NCBI GenBank assembly: GCA_024278345.1
Contig: JAJRTK010000522.1
Span: 1-16,100 of the forward strand
Direction of reading: 5' to 3'
Length of the DNA: 16,100 nucleotides
DNA from: a bacterium
GTDB taxonomy: Bacteria > CSSED10-310 > JAJRTK01
The notes under the pieces were generated by a model. It was given only the letters and a program-made list of their open reading frames with translations. It was not told the DNA's origin and did not search any database. Position 1 is the stretch's first letter. Each line of letters opens with the position of its first letter. The position numbers and the translations under genes are program-made. This document shows, piece by piece, positions 7,132-14,094 of the stretch.

Positions 7132-8445
7132 TCAGTCACGTTCCAGGATCATGCCAGCGCCCATGGCGCCGCCTGCACAAATGAGCAAGAGAGCAAACTG
7201 GCCAGCTCGCCTTTTCAGCTCATTCAAAGCAGTGGTCACCATCCGGATTCCCGTTGCGCCAAACGGGTGCCCGATGGGGAGCGAGCCCCCGCAAACGTTG
7301 AACTTGTCCATGTCGATCTCACCCACGGCGTCGGAGCGGCCAAGCTCTCTTGCCGCGAAATCCTTCGAACCGATCTTCTGGATATTCGACAGCACCTGCG
7401 CCGCAAAGGCTTCATGCATCTCGATAATGTCCATGTCAGGCAACGACAGCCCGGCGCGATCCAGAACCACCGGCGCCGCGTAGGCCGGACCCAAAAGAAG
7501 CTGATCCCTCGTGTCCAACGCCACGTAAGCGTATGCCCGAATGTACCCCAGAGGTTCGAGGCCCAGAGCCTTGGCCTTCTCTTCGCTCATGGCCACCATC
7601 GCCCCGGCGCCATCGGTGAGCGGACTCGAGTTTCCCGCCGTCACCGTCCCATGTTTCCGATCAAAGACCGCTCTCAAGGAACGGAGCTTCTCCCGATCCG
7701 GGCTCTTCCGGATCATGGTGTCTTCTTCTATGAGATTTTGGAACTTCGGAGGAAGAGCCACCGGCACCAGCTCCGCCTTGAGCCGCCCGTCATCCGTGGC
7801 TTCCCCCGCTCGCTTGTGGGTCAAGTAGGCGTAATCGTCCTGTGCCTCGCGGCTGATCCCGTTCTGCTTCGCCATACGCTCCGCGTGCTGCCCCATGGTC
7901 AGGCCCGTGGAATACTCCACGATCTCCGGGGGGGAGGGCAGGAGCTCGCTCACGGGAAGCGCCGCCAGCGCGGCGATCTTACCCTTCGCCGAACGGGCCT
8001 TCACCACGCTTTGGAGGGCGTCGATCACCTTCTTCGAGTAGGCCACCGGCGTGTTCGACACCGATTCCGAGCCACCCACCAGCGCCACGTCGGAATAGCC
8101 CACGCCGATATGCTCCGCCGCCGAGGTCAGGGCTTGGAGGCCCGACGCACAGGCTCGCATCACCGTAAATCCCGGCACCTTCGGCATTCCCAACGCCATG
8201 GCTACCTCTCGGGCAATGTTGGGATATTGGAGAACCGGAATGGTCGAGGACCAAACGACCTGATCCACATCCTGGGGCCCTATCCCCGCCCGATAAAGCA
8301 CTTCTTTCGCCGCCAAACGAGACAGATCGAGGGCTGTCAAACCGTTGTACTGGGCAAAAGCCTTGACAAACGGCGTCCGACACCCCTCGATGATGGCCAG
8401 GCGGCGCCCCGTACGAGGCGACTCGACACTGCTCTGTTGACTCAT
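7132..8445 (-). CDS. fadI: 3-ketoacyl-CoA thiolase (acetyl-CoA acyltransferase), FadI type
   Basis: The 437-residue thiolase is close to the usual FadI length (about 436), clearly longer than FadA-type thiolases (about 390). The nucleophile C99 lies in V-M-R-A-C-A-S-G, H344 in E-M-H-E-A-F-A-A-Q, and N-V-C-G-G-S with G-H-P-F-G-A-T-G around H393. The acid/base cysteine C423 lies in C-A-G-G-A-M-G-A-G. All residues needed for thiolytic release of acetyl-CoA are present. The protein is the beta subunit of the fatty-acid oxidation complex and is the first gene of the fadI-fadJ operon, the order seen in many bacteria. The start at 8445 has a strong GGAGG 8 bases upstream. A candidate promoter and a palindrome lie upstream, consistent with repression when fatty acids are absent, though the regulator is not in the window. 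Confidence 0.97.
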   Translation of the reverse strand: MSQQSSVESPRTGRRLAIIEGCRTPFVKAFAQYNGLTALDLSRLAAKEVLYRAGIGPQDVDQVVWSSTIPVLQYPNIAREVAMALGMPKVPGFTVMRACASGLQALTSAAEHIGVGYSDVALVGGSESVSNTPVAYSKKVIDALQSVVKARSAKGKIAALAALPVSELLPSPPEIVEYSTGLTMGQHAERMAKQNGISREAQDDYAYLTHKRAGEATDDGRLKAELVPVALPPKFQNLIEEDTMIRKSPDREKLRSLRAVFDRKHGTVTAGNSSPLTDGAGAMVAMSEEKAKALGLEPLGYIRAYAYVALDTRDQLLLGPAYAAPVVLDRAGLSLPDMDIIEMHEAFAAQVLSNIQKIGSKDFAARELGRSDAVGEIDMDKFNVCGGSLPIGHPFGATGIRMVTTALNELKRRAGQFALLLICAGGAMGAGMILERD

Positions 8446-8536
8446 GAGTTCTTCCTCCGATCAGGATCTACCCGGGAGCTCTGGGTTCTTCTAAAGTTGC
8501 GGCTCCGAGTTCGTTGCTCTTAGTATCGCACCGCAG

Positions 8537-8552
8537 TTTCGCAATTGCAAAA
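8537..8552. promoter_or_regulatory. Palindromic operator candidate in the fadIJ control region
   Basis: TTTCGCAATTGCAAAA is an inverted repeat matching at 7 of 8 positions per half (the C/A pair at 8540/8549 does not match). It lies about +8 to +23 of the predicted fadI transcript, a classic repressor-blocking site. TetR- and GntR-type regulators of fatty-acid degradation bind sites of this size. No regulator gene is in the window, so this is inference from position and symmetry. Confidence 0.4.
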
Positions 8553-8565
8553 AGAGGCTCACATC

Positions 8566-8594
8566 CTTCTAATCCCATCTTGGCAAAGAGTCAA
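8566..8594 (-). promoter_or_regulatory. Sigma70-type promoter candidate for fadI-fadJ
   Basis: On the minus strand TTGACT (8594-8589) is followed after 17 bases by TAGAAG (8571-8566). The -35 matches the consensus at 5 of 6 positions, the -10 at 4 of 6, and the spacing is ideal. Transcription would begin near 8559 and leave a leader of about 114 bases before fadI. Confidence 0.4.
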
Positions 8595-8610
8595 TACAGA
8601 TTTGTAAAAT
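8580..8610 (+). promoter_or_regulatory. Promoter candidate for the divergent flavoprotein gene
   Basis: TTGGCA (8580-8585) matches the -35 consensus at 5 of 6 positions. Either TGTAAA (8603-8608, spacing 17, 4 of 6) or TAAAAT (8605-8610, spacing 19, 5 of 6) could be the -10. It overlaps the fadI promoter candidate, so the two directions could compete or be co-regulated. The leader to the ATG at 8844 would be over 200 bases. Confidence 0.3.
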
Positions 8611-8843
8611 CCTTTTATATCAACGATAACGGGGCGCCAAGACCAGGGTGCATCACGTATCGCAGATGCTCACATCTCCCCGGAGGATCCTCGAATCTCC
8701 GCCCCAAACCAGCTGCCCACTCCTGGACAAACAAGAGAATAAAGGAGTAATTTGCCTTCCCGGTTCGTACATCTCGAAAGCTCCACCACATCGCTCAAGC
8801 CGGAGCTCTCACCTTCCAAACAAGACCATGGGAGCGGAAACCA

Positions 8844-10235
8844 ATGGAATCGCCACCGCCCGTCCAAGAAACGAAGGCCTCCACAAAGAAAGATAGACAC
8901 GTCGTCGCTGTCGTCGGTGGCGCTGTTTCCGGCTCGGCGGCGGCGCAGATCCTGGCCCAGCGGGAAGTTCTAGTGGTCATCCTAGAACAGAATCCCCGAC
9001 CCTACGGTAAGATCGAGGATGGCCTTCCAAGATGGCACGCTGCCCAGCGCCTCCGGGAATACAGGAAAATCGACCAGCGCCTCCATCACCCCAACATCCT
9101 CTACGTTCCTTGCACCAAGCTCGGTGAAGACGTCTCCTTCGACGAGCTGACTCTGGAATGGGGCCTCTCCGCGGTTGTGCTAGCCAACGGAGCCTGGCAG
9201 GATCGCTTTCTTCCCATCGATGGCATTGAGCGCTTCCACGGCAAGGGCCTTCTTTGCCAAAACCCCCTTGTCTACTGGTTCAACCACAAGCACGAGCAGG
9301 GGTATTCCGGGCCGCGCCACAAAATTCCCCAGGGCGCCATCGTCGTCGGCGGCGGGCTGGCATCCATCGACAGCATCAAGATCGTCCAGCTCGAGCTATA
9401 TCACCGAGCACTCCGGCAGCGGGGGATCCAGCTCGATATCCTTGAACTTGAGCACCGCGGTATTCCCGCTGTCTGCGCCGCCCACGGGATCGCCCCCAAA
9501 GACCTGGAAGTCGCCAATGGCCGCCTCTTCTATCGGCGCCGCGCCGAGGATATGCCTCTCGTGACTTTTCCCGGCACCATCGACCCTGAAAAGCTCCAGC
9601 GCATGCGCAAGACCCGCCAGAAAATCCTCCAAAAGTCCATGGACAAGTTCCTCTTCGAATTCTACCCTGAGCAGACTCCCGTCGCTCCCATCGTGGAGGG
9701 TGACCGATTGGCCGGCCTCCGTTTTCGCCGCACCCGGCAGGTGGATGGCCGGGTGAAAACCGTCGAAGGCACCGAGACCGACTACCGATCCGACCTCTGC
9801 GTTTCCTCCATCGGCAGCGTGCCCAGAAAGATTCCCGGCATCCAGACAAAGGGCGATTATTACTGGTTCTCCCACGCCGAAGATCCCTCCTACGTTCCCC
9901 GGCAAGGGGTTTTCGCCGTGGGCAACGTCGTCACCGGAAAGGGGAATATCCGGATCTCCCTCAAGCACGGCCAGGAGATCGCCGAGCGCATGGTCCTCCG
10001 CTATCTGGGCCTGGCCGAGCGGGGCGACGACCTGTTTCCGCCCCACGTGGAGTGGAAAGGCCAAAGTTTGGGAGCCTCGGTAGTCGAGTGGATTGAGGCC
10101 GAGCCACCGCTCCCCCCCGAACAAGTTCGAACTCTTGTCCAGCGAGTCCACCACCGCTGGAAGGCAGTCGGTTACGACGGTGATTACGCCGCTTGGATCG
10201 AAAAGATGACCCCCGTGGTAGCAGCAGAATTCTAG
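8844..10235 (+). CDS. Adrenodoxin/ferredoxin-NADP reductase-like FAD-dependent oxidoreductase
   Basis: The 463-residue product has a two-Rossmann flavoprotein layout. An N-terminal dinucleotide site V-V-G-G-A-V-S-G (23-30) is followed by a strand ending in E48. P-Y-G-K-I-E-D-G-L-P-R-W-H (53-65) corresponds to the PxGLxxxGVxPxH region of adrenodoxin-reductase-type enzymes. V-V-L-A-N-G-A (111-117) precedes the second site V-V-G-G-G-L-A-S-I-D (167-176). A late G-V-F-A-V-G-N-V-V-T-G-K-G-N (355-368) contacts FAD in relatives. The third position of the first GxGxxG is Ala27 rather than Gly, which is unusual. No transmembrane segment, signal peptide or iron-sulfur motif is seen. The likely role is electron transfer between NAD(P)H and a ferredoxin-like partner; the partner is not in the window. 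A GGGAG ends 9 bases before the ATG. It is divergent from fadIJ and convergent with mltG. Family level is fairly sure, function is inferred. Confidence 0.82.
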   Translation: MESPPPVQETKASTKKDRHVVAVVGGAVSGSAAAQILAQREVLVVILEQNPRPYGKIEDGLPRWHAAQRLREYRKIDQRLHHPNILYVPCTKLGEDVSFDELTLEWGLSAVVLANGAWQDRFLPIDGIERFHGKGLLCQNPLVYWFNHKHEQGYSGPRHKIPQGAIVVGGGLASIDSIKIVQLELYHRALRQRGIQLDILELEHRGIPAVCAAHGIAPKDLEVANGRLFYRRRAEDMPLVTFPGTIDPEKLQRMRKTRQKILQKSMDKFLFEFYPEQTPVAPIVEGDRLAGLRFRRTRQVDGRVKTVEGTETDYRSDLCVSSIGSVPRKIPGIQTKGDYYWFSHAEDPSYVPRQGVFAVGNVVTGKGNIRISLKHGQEIAERMVLRYLGLAERGDDLFPPHVEWKGQSLGASVVEWIEAEPPLPPEQVRTLVQRVHHRWKAVGYDGDYAAWIEKMTPVVAAEF

Positions 10236-10254
10236 TCCGGCTCGAATAGCCCTG

Positions 10255-10281
10255 CCCGGTTTTCTCTGTAAGGCTACCGGG
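10255..10281. terminator. Inverted repeat between convergent flavoprotein and mltG genes
   Basis: CCCGGT (10255-10260) is inverted as ACCGGG (10276-10281) around a 15-base loop, in the 38-base gap between the two convergent stops and just into the mltG end. T residues lie in the loop, not after the stem, so any terminator role is weak. Confidence 0.2.
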
Positions 10282-11314
10282 TCCGGGCGCGTTGGCGGGC
10301 CTCCCGAAGCCGCTTCCGGTAAAGCCGGGCCGCACGGTTGTGCTGCTTCAGGGTTTTGGAGAAAGTATGCCCCCGGCTTCCGTCACCCTTGGCTACAAAG
10401 TAGAAGTTCTTTTCATGGGCGGGGGCCAGGGACGCCAAAAGAGCCTGTTCTCCGGGGTTCCCGATGGGGCCGGGAGGCAGGCCGGGGTAGATATAGGTGT
10501 TGTAGGGGTGATCGAGCTTCAGGTGGCGCTTCAGAATGGGCGGCTTGAAGCCCCGGATCCCGTAGACCGTCGTGGGATCGCACTGAAGCCGCCGCTTGAG
10601 CTTGTGCCGCGTATAAAACACCTCGGCCACCAGCGGTTTCTCTTCGTCTAAGGGAGTTTCAGCTTCCACCAGTGAAGCCAGGGTGACAAGCTGGTGATGG
10701 GTGAGCCCCAGCTTCTTCTCCTGTTCCCGATAGTCGGGCGGAAGAGACTTTAAATGCTGTTGCACCATGGTTTCCACCACCTTCCGAGCTGACACCCCAT
10801 CTGGGAAGTGGTAGGTTTCGGGGAGTAGATAACCTTCCAGATTCTTTTGGGGAACGCCTAGGTTCCGAGCGAGTTGGGGATCTTGAAAAAGCCCCAGAAA
10901 CTCGTCTTCACCGCCGAGCCCTTCTTTGGCCAGAAGCCGGGCGACTTGGTGCATTGTCAGGCCTTCCGGGACCGTGTAGGGCCGGAGAACGGTTTTCCCG
11001 TGCCGAAGCCTTTGGAATAGCTCCACCGGGCTCATGCTGGCGCTCAATTCGAAGACCCCCGCCTGGATCGCACCCCTGTCCCAACTCAATCGGCTCAGGA
11101 TTTTCAGAGTCCAGCCATACCGTAAGATTTGGCGCCGCTCCAGCTCCCGGGCCACCCGAGTCCCGGTCCAGCCCCGGGCGACTTCGAGTTCCTCGGGCTT
11201 GGCATCCGGCCTCAAAGGTGCGGTGAGCTCCCGGCTCAAAAAGGCGCCACCGATGCCTCCCGCCAAGAGTATCAACACGCCCAGCACGAAGAGAATGGAT
11301 CGAAGGAAACGCAT
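10274..11314 (-). CDS. mltG: Endolytic murein transglycosylase MltG (YceG-like)
   Basis: The 346-residue product has one N-terminal membrane segment (about residues 5-26) anchoring a periplasmic enzyme. A LysM-like subdomain (about 40-112) precedes the catalytic YceG domain. Signatures are V-P-E-G-L-T (115-120), E-G-Y-L-L-P-E-T-Y-H-F (160-170), the catalytic-Glu block S-L-V-E-A-E-T with E217 (equivalent to E218 of E. coli MltG), L-Q-C-D-P-T-T-V-Y (243-251), and Y-N-T-Y with G-L-P-P-G-P-I-x-N-P-G (271-288). A final G-H-T-F-S-K-T-L-K-Q-H-N completes the family pattern. MltG cleaves nascent glycan strands and is thought to set glycan length. It lies 40 bases downstream of ruvX, a common pairing, and closes a run of five same-strand genes. 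A GGGAG lies 12 bases before the ATG, somewhat distant. Confidence 0.96.
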   Translation of the reverse strand: MRFLRSILFVLGVLILLAGGIGGAFLSRELTAPLRPDAKPEELEVARGWTGTRVARELERRQILRYGWTLKILSRLSWDRGAIQAGVFELSASMSPVELFQRLRHGKTVLRPYTVPEGLTMHQVARLLAKEGLGGEDEFLGLFQDPQLARNLGVPQKNLEGYLLPETYHFPDGVSARKVVETMVQQHLKSLPPDYREQEKKLGLTHHQLVTLASLVEAETPLDEEKPLVAEVFYTRHKLKRRLQCDPTTVYGIRGFKPPILKRHLKLDHPYNTYIYPGLPPGPIGNPGEQALLASLAPAHEKNFYFVAKGDGSRGHTFSKTLKQHNRAARLYRKRLREARQRARTR

Positions 11315-11354
11315 GGTTTCTTATCGCTCCCGCCAAAGGTTCCCGTTCCGCCTT

Positions 11355-11825
11355 TCAATGAGGCAGGCCGTTGCAAGGTGGGTCTTGGCTGCCTGCCCAT
11401 GACGGCTTTTCACTCTTTCTCTCGTCCAAGAAATCCTGCAAGATCAGTGCCGCCGCCACGTCGTCGATTCTTTGGCGCCGCCGGGAGCGGTTGACCCCGT
11501 TCCGACGAAGCAATTCCGCGGCCTCCACTGTGGTGAATCGCTCATCCTCCAGATGAACCGGAAGGTGCGTGCGGCCCCGCAGCCGGCGCACGAGATCCTC
11601 GATTGCCGGCCCGTGCAAGCCTTCGCCGCCATCAAGGCGAAGCGGCCATCCGACGACGATTTCCGTTGCTTCCTCCCTCTCGATCAACTTCGCCAAATCT
11701 CGGGCAATCTGTTTTCGGCCCCGGACAGGCACCGTCTCCAACGGTCGGGCGATGAGTCCTGTCTCATCGCTCACGGCGGTCCCCGCTCGGCGTGTCCCGT
11801 AGTCGATGGCGAAAATGCGTGCCAT
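11355..11825 (-). CDS. ruvX: RuvX/YqgF putative Holliday junction resolvase / pre-16S rRNA nuclease
   Basis: The 156-residue product begins with M-A-R-I-F-A-I-D-Y-G-T-R-R, placing catalytic D8 in the RNase H-like fold. I-V-V-G-W-P-L-R-L-D-G (57-66) matches the family VxGxPxxxxG, L-E-D-E-R-F-T-T-V-E-A (92-102) the xDERxTTxEA motif, and I-D-D-V-A-A-A-L-I-L-Q-D (120-131) the C-terminal acidic motif. In E. coli YqgF is implicated in processing the 5' end of 16S rRNA; a resolvase role is inferred from structure. The start is the ATG at 11825; the only longer option is a TTG at 11843. A GGA lies 5 bases upstream, a modest ribosome binding site. The C-terminal tail (about 137-156) is a non-conserved extension. 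It lies just upstream of mltG and probably shares its transcript. Confidence 0.95.
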   Translation of the reverse strand: MARIFAIDYGTRRAGTAVSDETGLIARPLETVPVRGRKQIARDLAKLIEREEATEIVVGWPLRLDGGEGLHGPAIEDLVRRLRGRTHLPVHLEDERFTTVEAAELLRRNGVNRSRRRQRIDDVAAALILQDFLDERKSEKPSWAGSQDPPCNGLPH

Positions 11826-11921
11826 TTTGTTCCATTCAGGCAAGAGAACTCTGAAGCCAGAGGACGGACGAACTCAAGCGAACCGTACAAACAGGCCCGG
11901 CGCAGCCACGACCGCCTGCCG
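11826..11921. other. Gap between the charged-protein gene and ruvX
   Basis: 96 bases separate two same-strand genes. I see no promoter of quality and no hairpin with a U-tract, so read-through from the upstream genes is plausible. Confidence 0.3.
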
Positions 11922-12740
11922 TCAATCTGCCTTCGCTGTAACCTGCCCGGTTTCGTCCATGGCATCGTCAGCATCGGTCAGGGCTGCTTCGGGCCTGGCC
12001 TCGGCCTGTCCGGTTTCCGTCATGGTCTGTTCAAGTTTAGGGGCCGTCTGTTCCTCGTCGGTCAGGGCCTGTTCTGCCCCAGCATCCACTTGCTCGCCTT
12101 GGTCGCCGGTTTGTTCGGTTTCCGTCGTGGTCTGTTCAGCTTCCTGGGACTCCGCCTTCTTCTCGTCGAGAAGCGAGTAGGAAGTAATGTGGGGGAGCTG
12201 ATCCCCAAGTCCTTCGTTGCGGGCCTTCTCGTAGGCAATGACCAGTGCTGGGTGAGAGGAGACATGGACATCGGCCCGGAACATGGCTTCGGCACAGATG
12301 GCTCGGAACATCATCTCCCGATTCGATTCGGCCTTTGCCCGCTTTGCCAGGGAACGGAGATCGCTCTTCATTCGGAAGAGCAATTGCTTCCCGGCGAGCA
12401 GGCTGATGGCGTGAGCGTACAGCGCATCCAATGCCTCTTTACGGCCCTCCGTGTTCTCAGTTTTCTCCAGCTCCTCGGAGTGCTTCTCGCAATAGTCTTG
12501 TGTAATCTTTGCAGCGGTCTCGGGGGAGAATTTGACCCACTGCAGTTCGGGCTCGTCCAGCAAATGATAGGAATCAGCGAGATACTGCTGGATTTCATCC
12601 GCTTCCAGCTTTCCGACGATCTGGCTGATCTTGGCTTCGAAGCGCTCTTTCAGTGACTTGAGTCGTTTTTTCCTGGACTTCAGGCGCCTGGAGGCGATCC
12701 TTTTGATAATAGATTTCTTTTTCGCTTTTTTCTTTGCCAT
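11922..12740 (-). CDS. Hypothetical charged protein with basic N-terminus and acidic Gln/Thr/Glu repeat tail
   Basis: I do not recognise this 272-residue protein. Residues 1-36 are very Lys/Arg-rich (M-A-K-K-K-A-K-K-K-S), resembling a nucleic-acid- or membrane-surface-binding tail. Residues 37-195 are predicted helical with alternating hydrophobic and charged positions, including L-D-A-L-Y-A-H-A-I-S-L-L-A and R-A-I-C-A-E-A-M-F-R. Residues 196-272 are acidic, low-complexity and disordered, built on E-Q-T and T-E-T-x-Q units; at DNA level one unit recurs 105 bases apart. There is no signal peptide or membrane segment, so a cytoplasmic location is likely. The ATG has AGGAG 5 bases upstream, a strong start. 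It lies 60 bases after the HEAT gene and 96 before ruvX on the same strand. The clear ribosome binding site, length and helix periodicity support a real gene; no function can be given. Confidence 0.78.
   Translation of the reverse strand: MAKKKAKKKSIIKRIASRRLKSRKKRLKSLKERFEAKISQIVGKLEADEIQQYLADSYHLLDEPELQWVKFSPETAAKITQDYCEKHSEELEKTENTEGRKEALDALYAHAISLLAGKQLLFRMKSDLRSLAKRAKAESNREMMFRAICAEAMFRADVHVSSHPALVIAYEKARNEGLGDQLPHITSYSLLDEKKAESQEAEQTTTETEQTGDQGEQVDAGAEQALTDEEQTAPKLEQTMTETGQAEARPEAALTDADDAMDETGQVTAKAD
12008..12138 (-). repeat. Degenerate tandem repeat inside the charged-protein gene
   Basis: The 26-base segments 12008-12033 and 12113-12138 are identical at 24 positions and lie 105 bases (35 codons) apart, in frame. 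A second shared word, TCGGTCAGGGC, occurs at 11974-11984 and 12058-12068, 84 bases apart, so the downstream copy is 21 bases (7 codons) shorter. The repeats encode the E-Q-T/T-E-T-x-Q and A-L-T-D units of the acidic tail. Confidence 0.7.
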
Positions 12741-12800
12741 GACTTCTCCTCTACACCGACTCCAGCTTCCCCACCGATGAAAACCGGTGGAGTCCGGATC

Positions 12801-13397
12801 CTATTGACGAGCATATCGCTTGATCCAGGTGATCCCTTCCTTCGTAAAATGCCGGACCAATTCATCCTTTTCAGTCTTGAGAAAGCCCTCCAGCACGGGC
12901 AAGACGCTTGGATCTTCCAGTTGTCCCAATGCAAAGGCGGCGTCTCCTCGGATCTTTGGAGAAGGGTTTTTCAAGAGTGCTTCCATGGCGGGCCGGGCCT
13001 CGGTAGCCTTCATGAATCCCAAGGCCCTGACCGCATGGCGAATGCGGCCTTCTTTTTCCGATGCCAGCATTTTTACCAGCGGTTCCACCGCCTGCTTATC
13101 CTCGATCCAACCCAACACGAAGGCCGCATATTCGGCAATCTTCTCCTCAGAATCGGAAAGCAGAGGAATCAGCGCCGGAGCAACGGTTCCCTTCTGTTCC
13201 TGTTCCAGGATTCGCAATCGAAAATACATCCGGTTGCGCATGGGATCGTTCTTTTCCAGAATCGCCTTTTTCATCCAACCGACCGCTTCTTGAAGCGTCG
13301 GTTCTTCGATACTGGCCCGAGCAGGAGATGCCGAGACCATGGCTGAAACGATACCCACCACCGAAAACAGACGGAAAAACCATGCCTGAAATCTCAT
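12801..13397 (-). CDS. Secreted HEAT-repeat protein
   Basis: The 198-residue product has a clear Sec signal peptide: basic start, hydrophobic core about 6-22, and an A-S-P-A-R-A cleavage site after about residue 28. The mature part is a run of roughly four HEAT/PBS-lyase-type helical repeats (about 71-195), with the recurring pattern A-x-x-A-L-G-x-x-x-D/A seen in Y-A-A-F-V-L-G-W-I-E-D, H-A-V-R-A-L-G-F-M-K and D-A-A-F-A-L-G-Q-L-E-D. Such repeats form a solenoid that binds other proteins; no catalytic motif is visible. It acts outside the cytoplasm. Its ATG overlaps the stop of the upstream gene by 4 bases (ATGA), implying translational coupling, and AGGAG lies 8 bases before it. The partner is unknown; membership in the ruvX-mltG gene run only hints at the envelope. 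Confidence 0.85.
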   Translation of the reverse strand: MRFQAWFFRLFSVVGIVSAMVSASPARASIEEPTLQEAVGWMKKAILEKNDPMRNRMYFRLRILEQEQKGTVAPALIPLLSDSEEKIAEYAAFVLGWIEDKQAVEPLVKMLASEKEGRIRHAVRALGFMKATEARPAMEALLKNPSPKIRGDAAFALGQLEDPSVLPVLEGFLKTEKDELVRHFTKEGITWIKRYARQ

Positions 13398-13933
13398 CTC
13401 TCACGCTCCTTTCCACCGCCTAAAGCAGTGTTGCCATTTTCCACCACCCGGCAGATCTCTGAAACACTCTCGTCAACGCATTCCCTCGGAAGAAGGCGAA
13501 CCAGCTCCCACAAGAGAGCCTCGGAAGACCCCAATTCATCCAACGAAACAATCCACCGGCCGCGGGGCCTCCGTTTGCCAGATGACCTTCGAAACTTGAC
13601 GATCAACAAGCGCGTCGCTCGCAGGCTCCGCACCATTACCAGTTCCACCTGCTCAAACGGTACGCGGGACACAGTCCCAAAAAATCCCACAATTTCCAAG
13701 TGAGTGGCGCTCAATGCCACGAGAGGCCGACTCAAAGCCCGAAGCCGCGTGGCCTGAAAACTCAAACCTGACAAGGCAACGAGCGTCCAAATCCCCACTG
13801 CGTAGCTCCACGGCTCCACCCAGAAGACCACCGCCCAATAAGTGGCAAAAACGATCCAAAAGACAAAGAGAAGCCTTGCTTCGAGCCTCGATTTTCCCGA
13901 GGCTCCATACTTGTAAAGGGGAGATTGCCTCAA
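13394..13933 (-). CDS. Small membrane protein with a PH-like domain
   Basis: The 179-residue product has two adjacent transmembrane helices (about 21-39 and 43-60) joined by a very short turn. A soluble part (about 68-150) follows, whose strand pattern (P-L-V-A-L-S-A-T-H-L-E, then V-P-F-E-Q-V-E-L-V, then R-L-L-I-V-K-F, then a final helix from S-S-E-A-L-L-W-E-L) resembles bacterial PH-like domains. No catalytic residues are evident. The only start in the open frame before the first helix is the TTG at 13933, with a poor ribosome binding site, so the 5' end is uncertain. The frame is open for about 22 codons further upstream without ATG or GTG. It overlaps the HEAT gene by 4 bases and is divergent from moaA, so it probably heads the five-gene run. 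The domain call is tentative; being a membrane protein is firm. Confidence 0.7.
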   Translation of the reverse strand: MRQSPLYKYGASGKSRLEARLLFVFWIVFATYWAVVFWVEPWSYAVGIWTLVALSGLSFQATRLRALSRPLVALSATHLEIVGFFGTVSRVPFEQVELVMVRSLRATRLLIVKFRRSSGKRRPRGRWIVSLDELGSSEALLWELVRLLPRECVDESVSEICRVVENGNTALGGGKERER

Positions 13934-14094
13934 TGTGGTGATGGAAGGTATAAGGGAAGCTTTGATGAACTTGGCATCGAAAAAAGGTAACGGCGCTCTC
14001 TATACCATTGATTGAGAGAAGCCCCCAAACCTCGCCCACCTCAAGATTGGGCGGACTGTTGAGAATTGCACCTTGGACGGATAAAGAAAGTCTT
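13934..14094. other. Divergent intergenic region, PH-like gene / moaA
   Basis: 161 bases between two divergent starts should hold promoters for both. TTGGCA occurs at 13971-13976 on the plus strand and TATA-like words near 14001, but spacing does not give a convincing promoter in either direction. I see no molybdenum-cofactor riboswitch that I can support. Confidence 0.3.

Larger units (their letters stand above)
8446..8843. other. 398-base divergent control region, fadI / flavoprotein
   Basis: The two flanking genes are transcribed away from this region. The AT-rich centre (about 8537-8630) holds candidate promoters in both directions and a 16-base palindrome. A 10-base palindrome GAGGATCCTC (8683-8692) lies nearer the plus-strand gene and may be chance. 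Short open frames here have no support as genes: they lack family resemblance and good ribosome binding sites. Confidence 0.5.

Noticed and set aside
7267-8523. Plus-strand open frame of 418 codons opposite fadI
   Set aside because: His/Arg-rich translation with no domain; antisense shadow of a thiolase with all catalytic residues intact.
8683-8692. GAGGATCCTC palindrome as an operator
   Set aside because: Ten bases, far from the candidate promoters, and no second copy seen; chance is a sufficient explanation.
11922-12200. Repeats considered as a CRISPR or minisatellite array
   Set aside because: Only two or three degenerate copies, in frame inside a gene and of unequal length; no regular spacers.
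11472-12656. Plus-strand open frame of 394 codons spanning ruvX and the charged-protein gene
   Set aside because: It runs across two genes and their gap; the Phe/Leu/Gly-rich product arises from complementing Glu/Lys/Thr-rich codons. ruvX is certain on the other strand.
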